Part shown: positions 37,681 to 47,845 of the stretch, piece by piece
Position numbering within the stretch: the first letter of the stretch is position 1
How the letters are laid out: each line of letters opens with the position of its first letter
From: an uncultured Peptoniphilus sp.
GTDB taxonomy: Bacteria; Bacillota; Clostridia; Tissierellales; Peptoniphilaceae
Reading direction: 5' to 3'
Assembly (NCBI RefSeq): GCF_946998875.1
Contig: NZ_CAMQAY010000003.1
Span: 1 to 64,000, forward strand
Length of the DNA stretch: 64,000 nt
Translations under genes and position numbers: made by a program
Notes under the pieces: model-generated
Databases searched by the model: none
What the model was told of the DNA's origin: nothing
What the model saw: the letters and a program-made list of their open reading frames with translations, nothing else

Positions 37681-38335
37681 ATTTATATCCCACTCCTCTT
37701 ACAGTAATAATAAATTTTCTGTATTCTTTAATTGAATTTCTTAGCATTTTTATGTGAGTGTCAACTGTTCTATCTTCGCCATAAAAATCATAACCCCAAA
37801 CTTGATTTAAAAGCTTGTCCCTTGAAAGGGCTATGTTTTTATTTTTCACCATGTAGACTAAAAGGTCGTATTCCTTAGGAGTAAGCTCCACAATTTCGTC
37901 GTCAACAAAGACAACTCTTCCGTCTAAATCTATTTTTAGACCTTCAAATTCCATTGTATTATTTTCTTCAACTTTATTATTTCTATTTACAATTACATTT
38001 AACCTAGCCATAAGCTCCTTTGGAGAAAAGGGCTTAGTGACATAATCATCAATTCCAATTTCAAAGCCAAATAATTTGTCGTACTCTTCTCCTCTAGCTG
38101 AAAGCATTAAAACTGGAATATCCTTAATCTTTTTTATTTCCTTGTAAGAAGAAAATCCGTCAAGCTTTGGCATCATAATATCCATGACTATTACATCAAA
38201 ATCTTCTTCGCGAACTTTATCTATTGCTTCAAGGCCATCTCTAGCCTCGACAACTTCATGACCTTCAAATTCAGCATAAGTTCTAATAACTTCTCTTATG
38301 CTCTTTTCATCATCAACAACTAATATTTTAAACAT
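37664..38335 (-). CDS. OmpR/PhoB-family response regulator
   Basis: A 223-residue regulator. The receiver domain (1-120) has VVDDE, phospho-acceptor Asp52 in VMDIMMPKLDG and DDYVTKPFSPKEL. The winged-helix DNA-binding domain (about 130-220) has VELTPKEYDLLVYM and GEDRTVDTHIKMLRNSI, ending VRGVGYKF. It is first in the pair, with the kinase overlapping its 3' end. A Pho-box-like direct repeat overlaps the -35 of its own promoter, suggesting autoregulation. Confidence 0.95.
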   Translation of the reverse strand: MFKILVVDDEKSIREVIRTYAEFEGHEVVEARDGLEAIDKVREEDFDVIVMDIMMPKLDGFSSYKEIKKIKDIPVLMLSARGEEYDKLFGFEIGIDDYVTKPFSPKELMARLNVIVNRNNKVEENNTMEFEGLKIDLDGRVVFVDDEIVELTPKEYDLLVYMVKNKNIALSRDKLLNQVWGYDFYGEDRTVDTHIKMLRNSIKEYRKFIITVRGVGYKFDTRN

Positions 38336-38350
38336 TTAATCACCTGCTTT

Positions 38351-38384
38351 ATTATAATAAAGGTTTGTGAATATTTAATGACAG
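38351..38384 (-). promoter_or_regulatory. Promoter of the two-component operon with Pho-box-like repeat
   Basis: The minus strand has TATAAT (38351-38356) with no consensus -35. In its place is CTGTCATTAAATATTCACA (38384-38366), an 11-base-period direct repeat resembling the PhoB box; its end is 9 bases from the -10. This arrangement is typical of promoters activated by a PhoB-type regulator. Confidence 0.5.
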
Positions 38385-38498
38385 CTTTGTTAAGGCTAAT
38401 AATCACAAATTAAATTTATACTTACATGACATAATTATATCAATACTTTTAAAAATTTGTAAAAATCTTTTTATAAGTCATAAAATTTACAGACAAAT

Positions 38499-38524
38499 AA
38501 AAAAAGGTGCCAAGTTGACACCTT
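38499..38524 (-). terminator. Terminator of the pcrA-gatB operon
   Basis: An 8-base stem AAGGTGTC/GGCACCTT (one G-T pair), loop AACTT, then seven T. Confidence 0.9.
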
Positions 38525-38532
38525 AATCTAAA

Positions 38533-39963
38533 TTATCTTTCCTTTAATTTTTTTACGAGCATTTCATTGGCAATTTTTGGATTTGCCTTTCCTCTTGATT
38601 TTTTCATTACTTGTCCAACTAAAAATCCAAGAGCTCTGTCCTTTCCTTCTTTGAAGTCAATGATTGACTGCTCATTTTCGTCAAGGACTTCATCTACAAA
38701 TTTTTCAATTGCAGAAGTATCTGTCATTTGAACAAGTCCAAGCTTATCAATGATTTCCTTTGCGCCCTCTCCTGTTTCAAACATTTGACGAAGAACTTTC
38801 TTGCCAGCATTATTGCTGATTTTTTCGGTCTTAATTGAATTTAAAAGTTCAATAAATTCTTCATTGGCAAAAGGAAGTTTAAATTCTTCATCATCAGAAA
38901 TTTCAACTCTTCTTAAAATTTCTGTTTGAATCCAATTTGAAAGAAGTGTGTAGTCCTTAAAGTCACTTGCCACTGTTTCAAAGAATTTTGCAAGTTCTCT
39001 TGATGATGCAAGGACTCCTGCATCTTCTCTTGTAATGCCATAATCTCTTACAAATCTTTCAATCATTTGACCTGGAAGCTCTGGCATTTTATCTACAATT
39101 TCTTTTATCTCTTCGTCAGTAATGTGAACTATTGGAAGATCTCCTTCAGGTGCAAATCTGTAGTCGCTGGCAGTGTATTTCACCCTCATAAGGACAGTTT
39201 CATTTTTTGCATCGTCCCATCTTCTTGTAGTTCTAATTTCTTTTTCATGATTTTCAAGAAGTTTAATGTGCCTTTCAACTTCAAAGTCTATTGCCTTCTC
39301 AACACCCCTAAAGGAGTTAAGGTTTTTAACTTCAGTTATGGCAGTTTTCTCACCAGTCTCCATGTCCTTAATGTTTACATTGACATCACATCTTAGGGAG
39401 CCTTCTTCCATTTTGCAGTCAGAAATATTTAAAAATCTTAAAGTTGATTTTAATTTTTCAAGGAATACACGAGCTTCTTTACCACTTGATATGTCTGGCT
39501 TAGTTACAATTTCAATTAGGGGCACGCCGCATCTGTTGTAGTCCATAAGAGTTTCGTTATCTTCAGTGTGAAGGCTCTTGGCAGTATCCTCTTCCATTTG
39601 AATTTGGAAAAGTCCTATTTTTTTCTTTCCCTCATCACTTTCAATTTCAAGATAGCCCTCAGTGCAAATTGCATTGTCATTTTGTGTTATTTGAAATCCC
39701 TTAGTTAAGTCTGGATAGAAATAATTTTTTCTGTCAAATTTTGATTTGTTGTTAATTTTGCAGTTAAAGGCAGTACCAGCCATTACTGTATAGTTTACAA
39801 CATTTTTATTTAAAACTGGCATACCACCAGGCAGTGCCAAGCAAACTGGGCACACATTTGTATTTGGTTCATCTCCAAAGGAGTTCTTGCATGAACAAAA
39901 AGCCTTTGTCTCTGTGGAAAGTTCGACGTGAATTTCCAAACCTACAATTGTTTTATATTTCAT
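38533..39963 (-). CDS. gatB: Asp/Glu-tRNA amidotransferase subunit B
   Basis: A 476-residue subunit that binds the misacylated tRNA and activates its side chain. The N-terminus YKTIVGLEIHVELSTETKAFC, the zinc cysteines (CSCKN, CPVC), LPGGMPVLNKN and RKNYFYPDLTKGFQITQ are diagnostic. The YqeY-like C-terminal domain begins near residue 325 and ends with GFLVGQVMKKSRGKANP. It overlaps gatA by 4 bases (ATGA). Confidence 0.97.
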   Translation of the reverse strand: MKYKTIVGLEIHVELSTETKAFCSCKNSFGDEPNTNVCPVCLALPGGMPVLNKNVVNYTVMAGTAFNCKINNKSKFDRKNYFYPDLTKGFQITQNDNAICTEGYLEIESDEGKKKIGLFQIQMEEDTAKSLHTEDNETLMDYNRCGVPLIEIVTKPDISSGKEARVFLEKLKSTLRFLNISDCKMEEGSLRCDVNVNIKDMETGEKTAITEVKNLNSFRGVEKAIDFEVERHIKLLENHEKEIRTTRRWDDAKNETVLMRVKYTASDYRFAPEGDLPIVHITDEEIKEIVDKMPELPGQMIERFVRDYGITREDAGVLASSRELAKFFETVASDFKDYTLLSNWIQTEILRRVEISDDEEFKLPFANEEFIELLNSIKTEKISNNAGKKVLRQMFETGEGAKEIIDKLGLVQMTDTSAIEKFVDEVLDENEQSIIDFKEGKDRALGFLVGQVMKKSRGKANPKIANEMLVKKLKER

Positions 39964-41411
39964 TTATTTAAACTCCTTTCGAAAACAAGGGATGCTTGAA
40001 GTAAATCTTTATCCTTAAATCTTTTTGCTGTAAATTCAATTCCAACAGAAAGGCCATCTTCACCTGCTGGCATTGGAAGTGAAATTGATGGAGAGCCAAC
40101 CATGTTTGCAGGAATTGTAAATAAGTCTGCTTGATACATTTCAATTGGGCTCATGTCGTCATCAATTTTAAAAGGAAGAACTGGGAAAGTTGGACAAATC
40201 ATAAAGTCGTAATCCTTAAACATCCTGTCCATATCTCTCTTTATAAGTCCCCTTACCTTTAAAGCCTTGTAATAAAATTCATCGGCATTTTCCATGGAAA
40301 GAATATGAGTTCCAATCATTATTCTTCTCTTAACTTCTTCGCCAAAGCCTTCTTGTCTTGATGCACGATACATTTCTTCAATTGTGTCAAATTTTTTGTC
40401 AGTTCTGTGACCATAGCGAATGGAATCAAAACGAGCCAAATTTGATGCAATTTCACCATTTACTAAAATATTATAAGTTTCTATAGTGTGATTAAGAGAA
40501 TCTATGTCGTAGGCTTCTACCTTTGCGCCATTTTCTCTTAAAACTTCAATGGCTTTATCAAGTTCTCCCCTTACTCTCTTATTTAAATCCATGTCCAAAT
40601 AAGTTTTTGGTATGGCAAATTTTTTGCCTTCAAGATTTTTTATAGCGTCATCAGAAAAGTCAAAGTCGTATTTAAGTCCAGGGTTTCCCACAGAAGTTGC
40701 ATCTCTTTCGTCGCGACCTTCAATTACATTAAACATCATTGTAAGGTCTCTTACATCCTTGGCAATGACACCTGGTTGGTCAAAGGTGTTAGCCATTGAT
40801 GCCATTCCAAATCTTGAAATAGAGCCATAAGTTGGCTTCATGCCCACAGTTTTACAAAAACTTGAAGGTTGTCTAACAGAACCACCTGTGTCTGAACCAA
40901 TAGAAATTGCTGCCATATCTGCACTGACAGAGGCAGCTGAGCCACCTGATGATCCACCAGAAACTCTTGTAGTGTCAAGTGGATTTTTTGTAACTCCAAA
41001 ATAAGAAGTTCTAGTTGAAGCTCCCATGGCAAATTCGTCCATGTTTACCTTGCCAAGAATCACTCCATCATTATTTTTTATTTTTTTAACAAGAGTTGCA
41101 TCATAAGGCGCTGTGTAATTTTCTAGCATCCTTGATGCACAAGTCATCTTTACATCCTTTACAGAAATATTGTCCTTAATAGAAATTGGCACGCCAGCAA
41201 GAGGAGATACCTCTTCTCTGTTGTGAAATTTTTCATCAACTTCCTTTGCTTTCTTCATAGCCATGTCTTCTGTAACTGTGATGTAGGCATTAATTTCGCC
41301 ATCTTTTTCTTTTATATTATCTAAAAATTCTCTTGTAACTTCTTGGCAAGAAAAATCTTTATTTCTATATCCTTGGGCGATTTCCCAGGCTCTTAAATTG
41401 CTAAAAGTCAT
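39960..41411 (-). CDS. gatA: Asp/Glu-tRNA amidotransferase subunit A
   Basis: A 483-residue amidase that releases ammonia from glutamine for subunit B. The Ser-cisSer-Lys site is visible: Lys in GVPISIKDNI (about residue 79) and the serines in VSGGSSGGSAASVSADMAAI with SIGSDTGGSVRQPSSF. The C-terminal GSPSISLPMPAGEDGLSVGI is typical. It follows gatC by 9 bases. Confidence 0.97.
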   Translation of the reverse strand: MTFSNLRAWEIAQGYRNKDFSCQEVTREFLDNIKEKDGEINAYITVTEDMAMKKAKEVDEKFHNREEVSPLAGVPISIKDNISVKDVKMTCASRMLENYTAPYDATLVKKIKNNDGVILGKVNMDEFAMGASTRTSYFGVTKNPLDTTRVSGGSSGGSAASVSADMAAISIGSDTGGSVRQPSSFCKTVGMKPTYGSISRFGMASMANTFDQPGVIAKDVRDLTMMFNVIEGRDERDATSVGNPGLKYDFDFSDDAIKNLEGKKFAIPKTYLDMDLNKRVRGELDKAIEVLRENGAKVEAYDIDSLNHTIETYNILVNGEIASNLARFDSIRYGHRTDKKFDTIEEMYRASRQEGFGEEVKRRIMIGTHILSMENADEFYYKALKVRGLIKRDMDRMFKDYDFMICPTFPVLPFKIDDDMSPIEMYQADLFTIPANMVGSPSISLPMPAGEDGLSVGIEFTAKRFKDKDLLQASLVFERSLNK

Positions 41412-41420
41412 GAGTCCCTC

Positions 41421-43695
<2,275 letters not shown>

Positions 43696-43702
43696 TCACC
43701 AA

Positions 43703-45898
43703 CTAATCAACTAATTCTATAGGGGCAACAGAAAGCATTAGCCTCTTTAAGCCCTTTTTATCAAAGGAAATAACAACTTCGTAGTCGCCATTTTTTTCCT
43801 TCTTTTGTACTACCATTCCCTTGCCAAAAATTTTGTGCTTAACCTTGTCGCCAACATTTATATTTTTTCCATCACTTGATTTTTTACTTGTCTCAACTTT
43901 TTTGTCCATGCCAAAGAATTTTTTAGGTCTAGTGACTGAAGTATTGCCTTCGTTGTAATCGCGAATTTCAAGTAATTCTCTACTTTTATCTTCAATAATT
44001 TCTATTTTGTCGCCCATTTCTCCAATAAACCTGCTCCTCTTTGCAGGAGTGAGCTTGCCATACATGGAACGAGTCCTTGAAGATGAAATAAATAAATTGT
44101 TGCGGGCACGGGTTACACCTACATAACAAAGTCTTCTTTCCTCTTCAACTTCTTCATCACTTTCAAGAGCCCTGCTTGTTGGGAAAAGTCCTTCCTCAAG
44201 TCCAACTAAAAATACTGTGCCAAATTCCAGTCCCTTGGCAGCGTGCATTGTCATGAGGTTAACTCCGCTGTCTTCTGAAGTTTTATCAACATCTGATAAA
44301 AGAGAAAGTGTATTTAAATATTCCGCAAGCTCCACTCCCTCTCTGTCGTATTCCATTATGTTTGAGTGGAGTTCTTCTATGTTTTCAAGTCTTGTCTTTG
44401 CTTCAATTGTATTTTGATTCTTTAAGTCAAGAGCGTAGCCACTTTCATATAAAACCTCTTCAAAAAGTTTTCCAATAGAAAGATTCCCCGCCCTCTCCTT
44501 TAAAATTTTCAAAATACTGCCAAAATCTTTAATATTTTTTCTCGCCCTAAGATTTAAGTCTTCAAATTTGTCAATATTTGTCACTACATCATAAAGTGAA
44601 AGTCCCTTATTATCTGCATAGTCTAATAAATCAGCTAGAGATGTATCTCCAATTCCCCTCTTAGGTCTATTTATAATCCTAGAAAGGCTTACATTATCAT
44701 CAGTGTTATTTAAGACGCGAAGGTAGGCAAGAACATCCTTTACTTCCATTCTGTCGTAGAATTTTAGTCCGCCAACGATTTTATAGGGGATCCTCTCTCT
44801 CACAAGGGCTTCTTCGAAACCTCTTGACTGAGCATTTGTCCTATAAAGGATTGCCATGTCCTTAAATTCTTCGCCCTTATAATTTAGGGCAATAATTTTA
44901 TTGATAACGCCATATTCCTCTTCATTTGAGTGAGGAAACTCTCGGTAAACTACATTTTTCCCTTCATCTCTTGCAGTCCAAAGATTTTTGTCAATTCTCG
45001 TAGTGTTGTATCCAATGACCTCATTTGCCACATCAAGAATTTTTTGTGTTGAACGATAATTTTGCTCAAGCTTTACAATTTTTGCACCAGGAAAGTCCTT
45101 GTGAAAGTTTAAAATATTGTTGATATCGGCACCACGCCACTTGTAAATGGATTGATCATTATCGCCAACTACAGTGAGGTTAGGATTTTTACCTGCAATT
45201 AATTTTATTAGCTCGTACTGAATCTTATTGGTGTCTTGGTACTCGTCAACAAAAATATATTCAAACTTGTCCCTATAAAAATCTCTAACATCTTCTTCAG
45301 ACCTTAAAATATCTACAGTTTTTATTAAAAGATCGTCAAAGTCTAGGGCATTATTTTTTCTAAGTTTTTTCTCGTAGATCTCATAAATTTTGCCAAGATT
45401 TTCCTTAAAAAAATTGTCCTTGTTAGCTTCTATGTATTCAATTGGACTAAGGCCTTCGCCCTTGATATTTGAAATATCATTTACAATTGACCTTGGCTTA
45501 TACATATCCTTATCAATAGCAAGTTCAGCAATAGCTTCCTTTATAACTGTTATCTGATCATCCCTATTGTAAATAGTAAAATTTCCATTATAGCCAATTC
45601 TTTCAATATTTCTTCTTAAAATTCTCACACAAATTGAGTGAAAAGTTCCTATCCACATTGAGGAGATGTCTCTGTCAATTAGCTTTTGAACCCTGTCCTT
45701 CATCTCCTTGGCAGCCTTATTAGTAAAAGTTATTGCCAAAATTTTCCATGAAGGCACCTTTAATTCTTCGATTAAGTATGCGATTTTTGAAGTTACAACC
45801 TTGGTCTTACCAGAGCCAGCCCCTGCTAAAATAAGTAGGGGACCTTCTGTCGCCAAAAGTGCTTCTCTTTGTTTATCATTTAAAGTATTTATATCCAT
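43703..45898 (-). CDS. pcrA: ATP-dependent DNA helicase PcrA/UvrD
   Basis: A 731-residue superfamily 1A helicase for repair and removal of RecA and stalled polymerase. Motifs: LAGAGSGKTKVV (Walker A), FVDEYQDTNKIQ (Walker B), GDNDQSIYKWRGAD, LEQNYRST, LMTMHAAKGLEF and VTRARNNLF. The C-terminus (about 665-731, VGDKVKHKIFGKGMVV) is the tudor-like domain that binds RNA polymerase in PcrA. It is the first gene of pcrA-ligA-gatCAB, with a near-consensus promoter. Confidence 0.96.
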   Translation of the reverse strand: MDINTLNDKQREALLATEGPLLILAGAGSGKTKVVTSKIAYLIEELKVPSWKILAITFTNKAAKEMKDRVQKLIDRDISSMWIGTFHSICVRILRRNIERIGYNGNFTIYNRDDQITVIKEAIAELAIDKDMYKPRSIVNDISNIKGEGLSPIEYIEANKDNFFKENLGKIYEIYEKKLRKNNALDFDDLLIKTVDILRSEEDVRDFYRDKFEYIFVDEYQDTNKIQYELIKLIAGKNPNLTVVGDNDQSIYKWRGADINNILNFHKDFPGAKIVKLEQNYRSTQKILDVANEVIGYNTTRIDKNLWTARDEGKNVVYREFPHSNEEEYGVINKIIALNYKGEEFKDMAILYRTNAQSRGFEEALVRERIPYKIVGGLKFYDRMEVKDVLAYLRVLNNTDDNVSLSRIINRPKRGIGDTSLADLLDYADNKGLSLYDVVTNIDKFEDLNLRARKNIKDFGSILKILKERAGNLSIGKLFEEVLYESGYALDLKNQNTIEAKTRLENIEELHSNIMEYDREGVELAEYLNTLSLLSDVDKTSEDSGVNLMTMHAAKGLEFGTVFLVGLEEGLFPTSRALESDEEVEEERRLCYVGVTRARNNLFISSSRTRSMYGKLTPAKRSRFIGEMGDKIEIIEDKSRELLEIRDYNEGNTSVTRPKKFFGMDKKVETSKKSSDGKNINVGDKVKHKIFGKGMVVQKKEKNGDYEVVISFDKKGLKRLMLSVAPIELVD

Positions 45899-45919
45899 GA
45901 CTTCTCCTTACTGCTAATT

Positions 45920-45948
45920 ATTATATGTTTTTTTCGCTATCATTTCAA
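45920..45948 (-). promoter_or_regulatory. Near-consensus promoter of pcrA-ligA-gatCAB
   Basis: TTGAAA (45943-45948), a 17-base spacer and TATAAT (45920-45925). The -35 overlaps the last codon and stop of tcdA. Confidence 0.85.
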
Positions 45949-46625
45949 CTTTTTAAGATATCAGAGACCACATAGGAAGCCAAAACCATACCGCAAACAG
46001 GCGGCACAAAAGAAATTGAACCGGGAGTTCTGTCTCCTGTCTTTATTGGGATTTCTTTGGAGCAAACTACCTTTAATTTTTTTATATTCATCTCTTTTAA
46101 TTTTTTTCTCATAATTCTTGCCACTGGGTCATTCTTTGTCTTTTCAATGTCTAGGACTTCAAATTTTGTAGGATCAAGGCGATTGCCTGCACCCATGGCA
46201 GAAATTATTTTTATATTTTTTTCATGTGCTGCCTTTATTATTAAAAGTTTAGAAGTAATTGTGTCAATGGCATCTATAACATAATCGTAGGATTCAAAAT
46301 CAATTTCCCCTATATTTTCTTCTGTTACAAATAAATCATATTTTTTTATCTTTACTTCAGGATTTATCTCCAAAAGTCTTTCTTGGCAGGCATCTACTTT
46401 TCTCATGCCAAGAGTCTTTGTAGTTGCAAAAATTTGTCTATTTACATTTGTGATTTCATATTCATCGCCATCCACAATGCCAACTTTTCCTATGCCAGCA
46501 CGGACAAGGGCTTCAACTGAGGAGCCGCCAACGCCACCTAGCCCAAAGACTAGAACTGATTTTGAATTAATTTTTTTTATATCATCAGCTGAGAGCATTC
46601 TCTCACTTCTACTTAAAAATTCCAA
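45945..46625 (-). CDS. tcdA: tRNA threonylcarbamoyladenosine dehydratase, ThiF/E1-like
   Basis: A 226-residue E1-like adenylating enzyme. It has the nucleotide loop VLVFGLGGVGGSSVEALVRAGIG (glycine motif), DGDEYEITNVNRQ (Asp and Arg for ATP), VIDAIDTITSKL and the TcdA-type C-terminal GSISFVPPVCGMVLASY. TcdA cyclises t6A37 in ANN-decoding tRNAs. ThiF or MoeB is less likely because no CxxC pairs are present and there are no thiamine or molybdopterin neighbours. The start is a TTG at 46625 with GGAGG just upstream. Confidence 0.85.
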   Translation of the reverse strand: MEFLSRSERMLSADDIKKINSKSVLVFGLGGVGGSSVEALVRAGIGKVGIVDGDEYEITNVNRQIFATTKTLGMRKVDACQERLLEINPEVKIKKYDLFVTEENIGEIDFESYDYVIDAIDTITSKLLIIKAAHEKNIKIISAMGAGNRLDPTKFEVLDIEKTKNDPVARIMRKKLKEMNIKKLKVVCSKEIPIKTGDRTPGSISFVPPVCGMVLASYVVSDILKS

Positions 46626-46641
46626 TTTTCCTCCAATTTGA

Positions 46642-46665
46642 AAGGGCCGTCATAAAACAGCCCTT
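46642..46665 (-). terminator. Terminator of the first SLH gene
   Basis: A 9-base stem AAGGGCTGT/ACGGCCCTT (one G-T pair) with a 6-base loop. The T-run is short, so termination may be partial and tcdA may receive read-through. Confidence 0.6.
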
Positions 46666-46669
46666 CTTA

Positions 46670-47731
46670 TTACTTTAATTTAATATTTGTCAAAGAATTT
46701 TCGCCAAAAATTCCAGAACCTTCTACAAGGTCATTTAGCTTATGAGCCTTAAAAGTGTTGATAGTTATAATATTGCCTGGTCCAAATTTATCTGAGTCGC
46801 TTTCAGTAACCTTTACCCTAATATATTTTACACTTCCGCCATCAATTAATTCAACGACTTCACCCTTGAAGTTGACCATAGTGCCCACTTCAGCAGCCTT
46901 TAAATCTTCTGTATTATTTTTAACTTCTTCATTATTTAAAATTGAATTATTATTTCCGGCATTATTAGCCTCATTATTTTTCTTTTCTTCAGGAACTTTA
47001 TTTTCACTATTATTTACCAGCAAATCTTCGCCAGCAGGGGCATTTCCACTGTTTTTAACCTTATCAAGGTTGGCAGATACATAGGCAAGACCTCTTGAAG
47101 TAATAACTGCAATTTCACTTCTTCTTATGGCAAAATTTCCATTGAAGTTGCCATCAGAACCTGTACTAGTAAAAATATTTGCACTAATAAGATTTGGAAG
47201 ATACTTCATAGTTAGGGCATTAATATTATTGATGTCCTTGTATTTTAAATTCGATGTGTCTGTATTTTTTTCAAGCTTAAAAGCTCTTGCATAATAAACT
47301 GCAATTGTATTTCTATTTGGATAAACTTTATTTTCCAAAAATCCCTTTTCACGAGCGCTTGTTATTGTCTTTTCAGTAATTGTGCCTTGGTAAAGATTGT
47401 AGCAAACTGCATCCTTTGCCCAGTCTATTATTCCATTGGCATTAACAAATTCAAAATAAGCATCCCTAGCTGAATTTATTTCATCTTGGCTAGGATTTAA
47501 AACAGTCTTTAAAATTTGCATAATTTCCAAAAAGCTAACAGGATTATTTGGTTTAAAGCTTCCGTCTTCGTAACCCTTTAAAATATTTTTCTTAGATAGC
47601 TCTTCTACATATTCATATGCCCAAGCACTTTTGCCATTTTTGCTCAAATCTTTAAAAGACTTTGCAAAAATACTTGCTGGTGCAAATAAAAGTAGGGCAC
47701 TTAAAGCTATAGCTATAAATTTCTTTTTCAT
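46670..47731 (-). CDS. SLH-domain surface protein
   Basis: A 353-residue exported protein. A signal peptide (about 1-23, ending SIFAKS) is followed by three SLH-like modules (about 24-80, 90-155 and 160-220). The clearest are AWAYEYVEELSKKNILKGYEDGSFKPN and TGSDGNFNGNFAIRRSEIAVI. SLH modules anchor proteins to pyruvylated wall polymers. An Asn/Glu-rich linker (about 225-270) leads to a small beta-rich C-terminal domain (about 275-353). The anchor region is clearly paralogous to that of the next upstream gene. Function of the C-terminal domain is unknown. Confidence 0.9.
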   Translation of the reverse strand: MKKKFIAIALSALLLFAPASIFAKSFKDLSKNGKSAWAYEYVEELSKKNILKGYEDGSFKPNNPVSFLEIMQILKTVLNPSQDEINSARDAYFEFVNANGIIDWAKDAVCYNLYQGTITEKTITSAREKGFLENKVYPNRNTIAVYYARAFKLEKNTDTSNLKYKDINNINALTMKYLPNLISANIFTSTGSDGNFNGNFAIRRSEIAVITSRGLAYVSANLDKVKNSGNAPAGEDLLVNNSENKVPEEKKNNEANNAGNNNSILNNEEVKNNTEDLKAAEVGTMVNFKGEVVELIDGGSVKYIRVKVTESDSDKFGPGNIITINTFKAHKLNDLVEGSGIFGENSLTNIKLK

Positions 47732-47749
47732 TTTATCACTCCGCCCTAA

Positions 47750-47758
47750 ATTATATCA
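47750..47758 (-). promoter_or_regulatory. Extended -10 of the first SLH gene
   Basis: The minus strand reads TGATATAAT, 19 bases before the ATG, with a GGAG Shine-Dalgarno. No good -35 is seen. Confidence 0.6.
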
Positions 47759-47807
47759 TAATTTGTATTTTTAAAAAATCTTTTATATCAATTCAATGAT
47801 TGCATTA

Positions 47808-47835
47808 AAAAAAGAAGCCCCATTTGAGGCTTCTA
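47808..47835 (-). terminator. Terminator of the second SLH gene
   Basis: A 9-base stem AGAAGCCTC/GGGGCTTCT (one G-T pair), loop AAAT, followed by seven T. Confidence 0.9.
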
Positions 47836-47845
47836 AAAGTCTTAA

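Noticed and set aside
45945..46625. ThiF or MoeB identity for the E1-like protein
   Set aside because: No zinc-binding CxxC pairs and no thiamine or molybdopterin genes; the C-terminus fits TcdA better.
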